Below are positions 54,401-64,000 of a stretch of DNA of 64,000 nt, piece by piece; within the stretch, counting starts at the first letter, position 1, and every line of letters begins with the position of its first letter. The stretch spans positions 35,345 to 99,344 of the forward strand of contig LSRX01000806.1 in NCBI GenBank assembly GCA_001939145.1, in the 5' to 3' direction. The DNA is from Symbiodinium microadriaticum. Lineage: Eukaryota > Sar > Dinophyceae > Suessiales > Symbiodiniaceae. Made by a program: the position numbers and the translations under genes. The notes under the pieces were generated by a model. The model worked only from the letters and a program-made list of their open reading frames with translations, was not told where the DNA came from and did no database searches.

Positions 54401-55950
54401 AGTAACATTCGTTCAGCTTGGCTGCCGGCCGACCAACATGAGAACGAATTCACGGTGGTTGAGAAGACCGATGACGTTATTGACCCATTTACCTTGTTCC
54501 ACCGCACAACAGCCGCAAGGCTGGATCACCGTGACCCATCATTCCTATCACCAGCTGCTGTTGCCGCGGCAATAATGGTCATACCGTCGGATCTTCCGAC
54601 GGTACCGCCAGGACCTGGGGAGCAGAAAGACAATCCGACTGCCCAGCCCAAAGCCTCCAAGCCAACCCGGTGCGGGGCTTATGAGCGCGTAAGGGGCGGT
54701 CTCCCTGCTCAGGCATTTTGAAGCGCACTTGCTAGCCCCGGAGTGCCGACACTGCCGCCCAGACCTGCTCCAGGTCAATCCCGTCTAGTGAGATATTCCG
54801 CGTTTTCTTAAGTTGACCCGGGTCTGCAAAAGAGCAGTACCTGAAATACAAAATCGTCGGGTGACCACAAACATAATAAAGTGCCAAACAGGCCGGAGGT
54901 ACCCCATCAGCACGACGGTGACTGCAGCCAGCCCAACTTCCAAGGCTATCAAAGGAGCCTCGCCAGTGTGCTGCATATCGGTGTCAACAACACGTACAGC
55001 CTGCGGTGAAATCCTGCCTCGGCCTGGGACCATGACTGCAATCGGCAGAGCAGGGGAATCTGCACAATTGCGCTGCAGATTGCCCCCAATACCTTAACCA
55101 AAGGTCCAGTGGTCCGCAGCTCACAATCGGAAATTGCCACTGTCGTTCTTCTCAGTTGCGGGCCACGGACACGCCCAGCGCCTGCAAATTTAGCACAGTG
55201 CAAACAGTGCCGAACTTCGTCGTAAAACAAGCCGGCATGGCGGGAGGCAAGGCTGGCTTGAAGTCATAGCCCCAATATACATATTCTCCCGTCCTCACTG
55301 GGTGGTCATCATGTGGCCCAAGACCGTCTGATGCCACACACACACACACACACACACGCACACACACACACACACACTTACTTCTGAGGCAGCAACGCTT
55401 CTTCGCTCTCTCGCGCCTCATTGAGGCACAACCCGTCGAAGCAGGGCTCCTGGCCAGCAAACATCGAATATCCCGCAGGTGCCTCGAAGCGACAACAGGC
55501 CGGAGCGGCGGACTCGTGCGTGGACTCCTCTTCACCGTGTGAGGTTGGCGAAGAGGGAGCCAAGAGCATCCTCAGGCGAGCTGCCCTACTAGCTGCACCA
55601 GCACGGCCAACGCAGACGAGGCTCGTCGGGGCCAGGTTGGCGCCCATCATGCTTTGTGTCGCAGGCCTTCACTCTGCGCTCATGCCACAGATCGGCAAAG
55701 TGTCTAAAGCAAAACAACTGAGGTCTTCGCGCTGCGAGCCTTCCATACCTAGCATCGAAGCAAGAGCAGTCAAAGCGCATGTTTGGCACGGCTCCCTATG
55801 CTCGTCTCTGAGTCAGCGCACGTTGCCATCTGCTGTTGGAGCCAGCCTGTCTGCAAAAGGACACTGAGCAAACAAACGTTTCTTCAAACGATGCAAAACC
55901 AAGGAGCCACCAGCATTCCACGTGGGCGGGAGCGACATTCTCTGTGGCAG
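51438..55950. repeat. Tandem duplication, copy 1
   Basis: Nearly identical to 55951-59869 over its whole length, apart from a 685-bp insertion (52296-52980), small indels and a longer CA run (about 55337-55377). The left edge is at the TGTCTGAACCGCGG motif; the right edge is at CTCTGTGGCAG. It holds open frames such as plus 54185-54721, but base changes between copies do not look protein-conserving. No gene was recognised. Confidence 0.9.
52296..52980. mobile_element. 685-bp MITE-like fold-back element
   Basis: Present in copy 1 and absent from the matching point of copy 2. Flanked by a TAGGT direct repeat (52291-52295 and 52981-52985); copy 2 has a single TAGGT (56899-56903). The ends are long imperfect inverted repeats: both begin with TTA..GTGGAGGCTTA and similarity continues about 65-70 bp, including AATAATTAAATTAGG. 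The AT-rich middle is made of TAGGAAA-type units, and a second inverted pair (TAGGAAGCAAATTAGAAAGC near 52560; complement near 52862-52892) is nested inside. It has no coding capacity, so it is non-autonomous. One N occurs at 52559. Confidence 0.85.
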
Positions 55951-58900
55951 TAAGTGTGTCTGAACCGCGGCAGACTTAGAACTCAGGATAAGCGTCAGTG
56001 CCAAACTTCAAGAATTTTCCCGCATAGTTTGAGTCATCTCAATCATCCATGGAGGTAATGCGTGACAGAAAACCCTGTGGCTATTTCTTCATGTTCTTGA
56101 ACAGAGTAGGCTGCGTGGGAGGAGCAGCGAAGTTTCATGTCAGCTTGACAGCTGGCTGGAGCATGGTGGCAACTCTTGCTGCACTACCAAAACAGCGAAT
56201 GCGCTTTGCTTGAACTGCTGTGAGACGTCGTTTGCTCTTTGAAGAACATGCCAGGACACCAACGCCCTGGGTATCCGCTACAAGATCCACTAGAAGCACA
56301 TGTTGGATGCACAGCCTGCATAGCTTACTTGCGTTTACACATGTCTAATCTATTAATGTGTTGAAGCTTTTGATGCTTGGGCCTGGCCCAGCGTCTGCGT
56401 CGGTTGAGAGACCTGCCCTTGAAGAAGGCGCTGACAAGAACGCTACACGCTGCACTTTAAGCTGTGAGCCTCACTACCTTCCAGCCACGGGGGGCATGAT
56501 TCCTCCAAGCCACTCCTGAAGTCCAATTTCCAATCCGCAGCTGCTACCCGTCATGTATCGTCATGTAGCGATCCACGTTCCGCCCGAGCAGGCAGATTTC
56601 TGCATCCGGCCATAGATCGCCCTGCCTGCTCTTCGAGAGCAGTCGGCGCTCATCCTGTGCCCCTGGGGCCGCTGGGGAGACATTGCAACCCCACGCAGCC
56701 CTTGACTGCTTTTGGCCCGCGGAGGTAAACGACAATTCCCGCAAGCTCCACAATTCGTGATCTTTCGTGGTCGTGCAGGTTGAAGCAGAGAGCTGCAGTT
56801 CATTGAGCGGCGCCGCAATGCCTGCCTACAATCTCGGATTTGGAACTAGTGCTGTCAAGCAGTTTTGCCGCACCAGTTTGACTCTTCTACGCCACCTCTA
56901 GGTCCAATCTCTAAACCGAGTAAGTTTCGTAGGTATGGCATGGCATGGCATGGCATGACATTAGAGTTAGTTACACTGCCCTGGGACCGTCGGGGAGACA
57001 TTGCAGCCCCGCACAGCCCCTTACTCCCCTACTACCGCCAGTTATGGTGAAACAATCAAGCATCAGCAGCGAACAAGTTCTTGTGACTCAGAACTCGCCG
57101 AGTTCACCCTGAAACATCAGAGTTGGCAAACATGGTGTCCGAATGTGCCCGAAATTGCCCCTCGGCTCAGCCGCAGACAGCTGGCCAGCGCGGCCAGCAC
57201 CAAAAGTTCCAGCAATTGCTGGAGCAACCCTGGTCCCAGCGGTTCCTTCGCATGGCATACTGCAAACACCGAAGTATGAGCCTGGATCGGTTCGAGTGGC
57301 TCCTGGACTTGTCATAAATGAACGCCTTTTCGTCGAAGAGCTGGTTATACCTGACAGCACGGTAGCTACAACCGAGTGGCGTCTCGACTTGTTGGAGACG
57401 TGGCTTGACTTTTTGTCTGGCTCTGAACTTTGGGGCACTCTTCGTCATCCAGCTCCTCTACCGGTATCCCGTCTCCCATGGAAGTCTGGTTGGCCTTGCT
57501 ATGTGTCGCTGTGCAACTGACCAGCAACCTCCGGATTCAATCCCCAAACTGGCGATGCCAATTTGATGCATGAGCTCCAAGCCACATAGTTCAAATTGTT
57601 CTTCCACTCTTGTCCCAACTCATTCCTGTTGGCTCCAGGTCACCACAATCCATGTACCCACTGCTTACGATTGCATCGCCCACGATCCTGCTGACCAGGC
57701 CGATGTGTATTTGGAAGATCGGCCTGAATAGCAAACAGGCAATGCTGCTCGTCTTGCGGTGCGTCTGAAGTTCTCACCACTGAGGTTGAGGACACTTCAA
57801 TGGCCAACAGGACCACGGAGAACGCAAGGTGCAATCTCGGATGCAGAAATCCCACGCTTACACGTGCAGCTGCTCAAAGACCAGCAAGCATGCCCCACAC
57901 GACAGTCAAGGCAGGAGCACCACCGCTATCTCGGCTTCCCAAAGGCCCTGTCCGTGACAGGCAGCACAAACAATCACAGACGACTCAAGCATGCCGAGGC
58001 CTTCTTTGCTAGGAGCAAGGCAAGATAGCCATCCAGAATCACCCCAAACCTCAAAACGGCGAAAGCCCAATGGACACCCAAAGCCAACTCGTTGAGGAGC
58101 TGAGGCAGTGGCAGACCAATCAGACAAAGGCCTGAGAAGGGCTCGCAGTCAACAACGACGAATCGCGTCTACGAAAAAGCAAATACCGGATGAAAGAGGC
58201 AGTCGAAAGTGGTGTCGTGCCCTCATTCACTGCTGCTCCCTACAAAGCATAGGACATAGAGTGAGCGCGGAACGAACCAAGGAGCCAGGCAGCAGCGAGT
58301 GCAAGATCTATCGGCGGAATTTGAGTCACATTCGTTCAGCTTGGCTGCCGGCCGACCAACATGAGAACGAATTCACGGTGGTTGAGAAGACCGATGACGT
58401 TATTGACCCATTTACCTTGTTCCACCGCACAACAGCCGCAAGGCTGGATCACCGTGACCCATCATTCCTATCACCAGCTGCTGTTGCCGCGGCAATAATG
58501 GTCATACCGTCGGATCTTCCGACGGTACTGCCAGGACCTGGGGAGCAGAAAGACAATCCGACTGCCCAGCCCAAAGCCTCCAAGCCAACCCGGTGCGGGT
58601 GCGGGGCTTATGAGCGCGTAAGGGGCGGTCTCCCTGCTCAGGCATTTTGAAGCGCACTTGCTAGCCCCGGAGTGCCGACACTGCCGCCCAGACCTGCTCC
58701 AGGTCAATCCCGTCTAGTGCGATATTCCGCGTTTTCTTTAGTTGGCCCGGGTCTGCCAAAGAGCAGTACCTGGAATACAAAATCGTCGGGTGCCCACAAA
58801 CATAATAAAGTGCCAAACAGGCCGGAGGTACCCCATCAGCACGACGGTGACTGCAGCCAGCCCAACTTCCAAGGCTATCAAAGGAGCCTCGCCAGTGTGC

Positions 58901-59869
58901 TGCATATCGGTGTCAACAACACGTACAGCCTGCAGTGAAATCCTGCCTCGGCCTGGGACCATGACTGCAATCGGCAGAGCAGGGGAATCTGCACAATTGC
59001 GCTGCAGATTGCCCCCAATACCTTAACCAAAGGTCCAGTGGTCCGCAGCTCACAATCGGAAATTGCAACTGTCGTTCTTCTCAGTTGCGGGCCACGGACA
59101 CGCCCAGCGCCTGCAAATTTAGCACAGTGCAAACAGTGCAGAACTTCGTCGTAAAACAAGCCGGCATGGCGGGAGGCAAGGCTGGCTTGAAGTCATAGCC
59201 CCAATATACATATTCTCCCGTCCTCACTGGGTGGTCATCATGTGGCCCAAGACCCTCTGATGCCACACACACACACACGCGCACACACACACACACACTT
59301 TTCTGAGGCAGCAACGCTTCTTCGCTCTCCCGCGCCTCATTGAGGCACAACCCGTCGAAGCAGGGCTCCTGGCCAGCAAACATCGAATATCCCGCAGGTG
59401 CCTCGAAGCGACAACAGGCCGGAGCGGCGGACTCGTGCGTGGACTCCTCTTCACCGTGTGAGGTTGGCGAAGAGGGAGCCAAGAGCATCCTCAGGCGAGC
59501 TGCCCTACTAGCGGCACCAGCACGGCCAACGCAGACGAGGCTCGTCGGGGCCAGGTTGGCGCCCATCATGCTTTGTGTCGCAGGCCTTCACTCTGCGCTC
59601 ATGCCACAGATCGGCAAAGTGTCTAAAGCAAAACAACTGAGGTCTTCGCGCTGCGAGCCTTCCATACCTAGCATCGAAGCAAGAGCAGTCAAAGCGCATG
59701 TTTGGCACGGCTTCCTATGCTCGTCTCTGAGTCAGCGCACGTTGCCATCTGCTGTTGGGGCCAGCCTGTCTGCAAAAGGACACTGAGCAAACGGACGTTT
59801 CTTCAAACGATGCAAAACCAAGGAGCCACCAGCATTCCACGTGGGCGGGAGAGACATTCTCTGTCGCAG
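55951..59869. repeat. Tandem duplication, copy 2
   Basis: Second copy of the unit, directly abutting copy 1. It lacks the fold-back element, has 92 extra bases at about 56315-56406 and a (TGGCA)n expansion near 56937-56957, and its CA run (about 59265-59298) is shorter. Over the 54185-54721/58108-58650 stretch I count three base substitutions and one 6-bp insertion, so the duplication is recent. Confidence 0.9.
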
Positions 59870-62450
59870 CGTTCCGGCTTTCAGACATCTGACATTTGAG
59901 CCAAGACGAACGGCATGCAGATGGACTTGGCTGACAGATTCTCCCGTTCCCTTTTCGGCAGATGTCCCCAACCGGAGCCAGTTCAGTTTCGCAGTCACGG
60001 CACATCTTCGCGTTAGAATCAGTGCACTCAGCCTGCCTCGGGCCGTCGGGGACTTGAGAAGAGGGGCCACGACAGCCAGGAAACGGTGGGGCGACTCCAG
60101 CACTGCGAATCACTCGAGCGCGGCGGATGCTTGCTATAGTTATTATGCACAAGTGGACAGCTTCCTGGGTGTATTTCCAGTTCGGGCCGACGCTTCCAAA
60201 CAGCTTTCTGCCTTCCAGTAGAACAAGGACATTGTCAGTGATGTGCTCAGGAATAATTAATTGAGGCAACCCCCTGTCTTTGTTTAAAATGCTGACCGGC
60301 ATCTGCTTGCCAAAGAAGCAGAAAGCTGGTAACAGCTGGTAGCAACCAGTGCCCATCTTGCAGCGGCAGGCAACACGTATGCACCGCACAAAAACCATTG
60401 GAAAAAAGCTGGACAAGGGACCTTCAGGTACAAGGGGAGGGGGAGGGAGGGGTATACATGGTGCAGCGCTGCTAGGCCTCGCCTCCACCCCCCCGCCCCC
60501 TGTGGTGTGGCTTCCCCCCCTGTCCCTCCCTCGGAGATGGTGGTCATGATTCCCGTCCGCACGCTCCTCCGGTCCATTGCTCAAGACATTCGACCAAATG
60601 CTCGGGCTGACTTTTAACGCACCCATCCGAAACTGAGCATAGAATGACACCGGTCGATACAAACTACGAAAATCTACGAAAGAACAAACCAAGCAAGCTT
60701 TTGCAACTTAGATAAAAGCAAAGAAAATGCGGTACCTGAGGGCAGAAAAGCATAAGAGCAGCAGTGCTACCAACAGGCACACTCGGAATACCAGCATGCA
60801 AGAAGCACATCATCCTCACAGTCCTCAGCATGGGGGCGGGGTTTGCCAACCCAACATCGACAGTTACGAGGATGATGACACGGACGAGCTGTGACAGTTG
60901 GCTCGGCTAAAGGAGGTCTGGCTTGGCTGATGTGAGGGGGGGAGGGGCGCTATTTCATGTAAACGCAAAGGCCCATGACAGCCATGACAGCAACGAAAGC
61001 ATCCTGGGCCGGACAGGATTGGTCAAGACTCAAAAAGATCAGCCGAGACTGGGACTACGGTGCACCACCGTACTCCACAATGCGATGGTGCTTGCATGTG
61101 CTTGCGCATGCTCGAGACAATTACCATGGTGCCTGCTTGCGTGGTCTGGATAATCAAACCGTGTCAACCCCTGCAGAGCAAGCGCGCAAGCTGTTTTGCT
61201 GTCTCACGCAGTGCACTGAACATTTCCCAGCCACTCTTGCAGAGCATTGCTGCGCGGAGGAATTTAATCTGCCCAGTCAGCTGGCAGGAAGGTGGCGAGG
61301 TTGTGAATCTGACAATCTGGGCAATGTTACAACATGCTACAACAGTCGTCTCTATTCCAGCGGAAGGTTGCTGGCGCTGATAAGCTGTAGGCAGTTGATG
61401 GATGGCAATTGTGTGAACTCGTAACTCTAAGCATTGCCTTGCAAGCACCCTGACCTGCCACACCTCTTCACGGAATCCCTTTGACAGAAGTCGTCGCAGA
61501 GCACTTCCACAACGCCCCAACGGGTGCGCAACCGAGAAGTCTGCTTTGCCAGAAGAAGTCGTGATTCGCATAATAATATCAAAGATTCTGCCACGCTCTG
61601 AAAGGCTTGGTCTTCGCGCCGGAGCTTTGTAATTGCAATATCAGTTTCAACCTCAGATCTCGCCTCACCTCGTCCTAAGTCGACTCTTGAAGTGTTTGAA
61701 CTTCACTTGTGTCGATCTCCCAAGCATTCTGAACAGGATTGTCACCCGGGTCCAGGCCTCAAAACCAAACTCGCAAACTCCCCGAAATTCCCATCCACAT
61801 TCGCCTCCGTCTGGTCCGAGCGCAGGTCGAGACCTACTCCGGCGCCTCTCGGTTTTTCGGCTCAGAAAGGACAAGAGAAAACACGGACATCCGGGTCTCA
61901 TCCCAAGGTGCTTCAACAGCAAGCACTCAAACTGTAAAGGCGATGTTGCAAAGCCTAAAACCTACCAACAAAAGATGCTGCTGTCGGGGTGAAGTCGATC
62001 AGTTCTAATGCACGCTTCATCGAAGGTTCACCTGCTACAGTCGCGCCGGTTAGTTTCAGTTCTGCACAGGATTTACCAGCATGTTTTGGGGCATTCGCAA
62101 TGCCATGCCACTATTACCTTCCCTTGGCACACTTTGCCGTCTCCTCACCTACTCGATCTGCGACATCACTCTGGATCCTATCAATGTTGATGCTGATAGA
62201 AAACATTGCGATGCAACATGGGTCGTTTCCAAGCAGCTCGGCCAAAGATTTCCCAGCCATTTCTCCATGCATCTCCACACCTTCCCACGCTCCTGGAAGC
62301 AAATGCTGCAACTGTTCGCGCAGTTGTCCTGCCCTGGATTGACACAGCTTACGTTGCAGATGTACGCGTAGGGGCAGACTGACGACCAAACCGTGAACTA
62401 TTGCGAACGCCAGTGCACGAAATCCAGCCTTGCGGCAGAGAGAAGACCAT
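59870..62450. other. Region without a recognised gene
   Basis: Minus- and plus-strand frames overlap extensively. A minus-strand segment near 60180-60330 (for example LPQLIIPEHITDNVLVLLEG) and a plus-strand one near 61160-61300 read partly protein-like. G- and C-rich homopolymer-like tracts lie near 60430-60530. Nothing could be assigned. Confidence 0.4.
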
Positions 62451-63087
62451 CTATAAGTGCGAGAGTATCAGGTCCATGGATTTACCACACATCACAGCCT
62501 CAAAGCTCGGCTGCATAGCATCTTCAACATCATCCGGAGGATGCATCATGAGCAGGGGGTCGTGTCGGCTGGGCTCAGGAAGACCGAGTACTCGCCCTGT
62601 GTCTGCACACCAGCCAAGCTTTGTGGCTGAAACGCACCGGGCCAGTGCCCCGGCAATTCCTGGCACCGCAAAAGCGGATCCTGCGCAATGCCCGCACACA
62701 GGTCTCCTCTGACATGTGGCTAAGTGCAGGCTTAAACTTACCTGCTTCATGGCATGCGCCCATGGCGGCACTGTAGCTGATTTCTGTTGGCTCCACCACT
62801 TCTGCGCGCATGGCTGACAAAAGCTGAATGGCCCTCTGCCACTGCAAGCTTCTGGCACATGCACCGATTGCCGACGTGTACATGATCTCCTCCCGAACAG
62901 CCTGGACGGAGGACAAACTTGAAAGCAAGTGCAAAGCCGCTTCCCACTGCCCGGCTCTTTCGCATGCACTGATGGCAGCATGCCGGACGACCTCGTTGCA
63001 AAGCGCCTTCGTCTCGGGTGCCAGTGCCAACTGAAGTGCAATCCACCAGAGTTCCCCGCAGGCTCTTACTACAGCACTTAGTGTAAC
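62451..63087 (-). CDS. Pentatricopeptide-repeat protein, 3' end
   Basis: PPR proteins bind organelle RNA through ~35-residue helical hairpins. Two exons: 63087-62742 (after AG|G; ends at GTAAGT) and 62680-62451 (stop TAG), joined by a 61-nt GT-AG|G intron in matching phase. The first holds about three consecutive repeats: VTLSAVVRACGELWWIALQL, HAAISACERAGQWEAALHLL, YTSAIGACARSLQWQRAIQL, plus the start of another (YSAAMGACHEAG), spaced 34-36 residues. The second exon gives a ~76-residue tail containing VPGIAGALARC and DPLLMMHPPDDVEDAM. The SAAI.AC/QW signature is the usual dinoflagellate PPR style. Upstream exons lie beyond the trinucleotide tract, probably outside the window, so any targeting peptide is not seen. 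Confidence 0.85.
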
Positions 63088-63189
63088 CTCAGATTCGCGC
63101 ACATACTCACATACACAAAACATCACCGAATTCAATGGACCAAGCGCTGTCCTCTGGAGCATCCCAGCCGACTATTGCCACGACCAATA

Positions 63190-63399
63190 CCATGCTACTG
63201 CTACTGCTGCTGCTACTACTATTACTACTACTACCACCACCAACAACAAACAACAAACAGCAAACCGCGAACAAAGAACACCAAGAGCATTCGGCAAACA
63301 TCAGCAGCACACAACAACAAACAAACAACGACCAACAGCCACCAACAACCACCAACCACCCACAACCACAACCATCAACCAACAACCGCAACCACAACC

Positions 63400-63439
<40 letters not shown>

Positions 63440-63666
63440 GAACAAGAACAATGACAACAATAGTAACAACTGCAGCAACAGCAAAAGCAACAGCAACAAC
63501 AACAACAACATCATCACCACAACCACTTACAGCAACATCATCATCACCACCACCAACAACAACATCATCAACAACAACAGCAGCAACAACAGCATCAACA
63601 GCAACAACGGCAACAACAGCAGCAACCGCAGCAACATCACCACCACCACCGCCACCGCCACCACCA

Positions 63667-63700
<34 letters not shown>

Positions 63701-63715
63701 CGCTCCGACGCCCTG
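63190..63715. repeat. CAA/CCA/CAT trinucleotide tract
   Basis: More than 500 bp of CAACAA, CCACCA and CATCAT triplets with occasional AGC. Its complement gives long Val- or Leu-rich frames that are not genes. It probably lies in an intron of the PPR gene. Confidence 0.9.
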
Positions 63716-63764
63716 TAAACGCTCGCGTTGTAAGGTTGATCGTTTTTGCGTGGACACAGACAGA

Positions 63765-64000
63765 GCGTTTTACGTGGCCTGCGTGGGACAAAACCCAGTC
63801 TCGGTTAGCGTTGTTCGTGAAATGTGTTTGCCTAGCTTCTGTGTCGGTTTTCCGCGGGAACCCCTGCCGCGAGACAAAAAATGCGTTTTTGTGTGGGAAA
63901 ACGCCGGACGCAAATTTCAGAAAAGCGCACGCAGGAAGTGCTCACATGCATTTTACGTGGCCTGCGTGGGACAAAACCCAGTCTCGGTTAGCTCTGTTCG
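63765..64000. repeat. Direct repeat at the window edge
   Basis: Positions 63765-63817 and 63948-64000 match over about 53 bases with three or four differences (TTTTACGTGGCCTGCGTGGG and onward), 183 bases apart. The second copy is cut by the end of the window, so this may be the start of a satellite array with a period of 183. Confidence 0.8.

Noticed and set aside
54185-54721. 178-codon plus-strand frame, repeated at 58108-58650
   Set aside because: All three substitutions between the copies change the amino acid and one 6-bp insertion is present; no sign of protein constraint and no recognisable domain.
59715-60692. 325-codon minus-strand frame
   Set aside because: It crosses the right edge of the tandem duplication (59869), so its C-terminal part is duplicated sequence read by chance. 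Composition is uneven, with homopolymer-derived stretches.
62720-62741. 22-nt intron in the PPR gene (GTAAGT to TTAG)
   Set aside because: It also restores the frame, but it is too short and its acceptor is not AG|G. The 61-nt intron ending at 62681 restores the same frame with AG|G.
63375-63791. Val- and Leu-rich frames in the trinucleotide tract
   Set aside because: Pure products of CAA/CCA/CAT repeats read on the complement. The same applies to the frames at 21010-21276.

Overview
The window reads as nuclear DNA of a dinoflagellate, most likely Symbiodinium-like. Three conserved enzyme or transporter genes could be reassembled exon by exon. Their 48 introns use GT (17), GC (24) or GA (7) as donors, and every acceptor has the form AG|G, which is the known dinoflagellate pattern. 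Most introns are 60-80 nt and most exons 25-130 nt, so the genes are nearly invisible as long open frames. The rest is dominated by microsatellites, dispersed repeats, a tyrosine-recombinase retroelement and a recent tandem duplication.

Layout. All recognised genes lie on the minus strand, so transcription runs right to left. From right to left: the 3' end of a pentatricopeptide-repeat (PPR) gene (63.09-62.45 kb); a 4-kb tandem duplication (51.4-59.9 kb) whose first copy carries a 685-bp fold-back element that is absent from the second; a decayed DIRS-like retroelement with a captured DNA methyltransferase (48.7-44.95 kb); a repeat-rich patch with hairpins (44.6-43.4 kb); a sideroflexin gene (41.2-37.7 kb); about 17 kb with only weak exon candidates, interstitial telomere-like repeats and a trinucleotide tract broken by an assembly gap; triosephosphate isomerase (TPI, 20.4-15.1 kb); UDP-glucose pyrophosphorylase (UGPase, 15.1-9.5 kb); a candidate small gene with an N-myristoylation-type start (8.4-7.8 kb); and weak exon candidates near 3.4-4.2 kb.

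The central region is the most interesting. The TPI stop codon and a possible UGPase start codon are separated by one base. A 52-nt GC-AG|G intron, phase 0 on both sides, would remove that stop and fuse TPI in frame to UGPase. In addition, one TPI intron is 3,556 nt long and contains a second, same-strand gene of at least three exons that encodes a long proline-, serine- and glutamate-rich protein. TPI belongs to glycolysis/Calvin-type triose metabolism and UGPase supplies UDP-glucose, so a fusion would join two steps of carbohydrate metabolism.

Exon calls were made by eye from conserved protein motifs and phase consistency. In the UGPase model 26 exons add up to exactly 516 codons. No database search or alignment was run. 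First exons of TPI and sideroflexin were not found.
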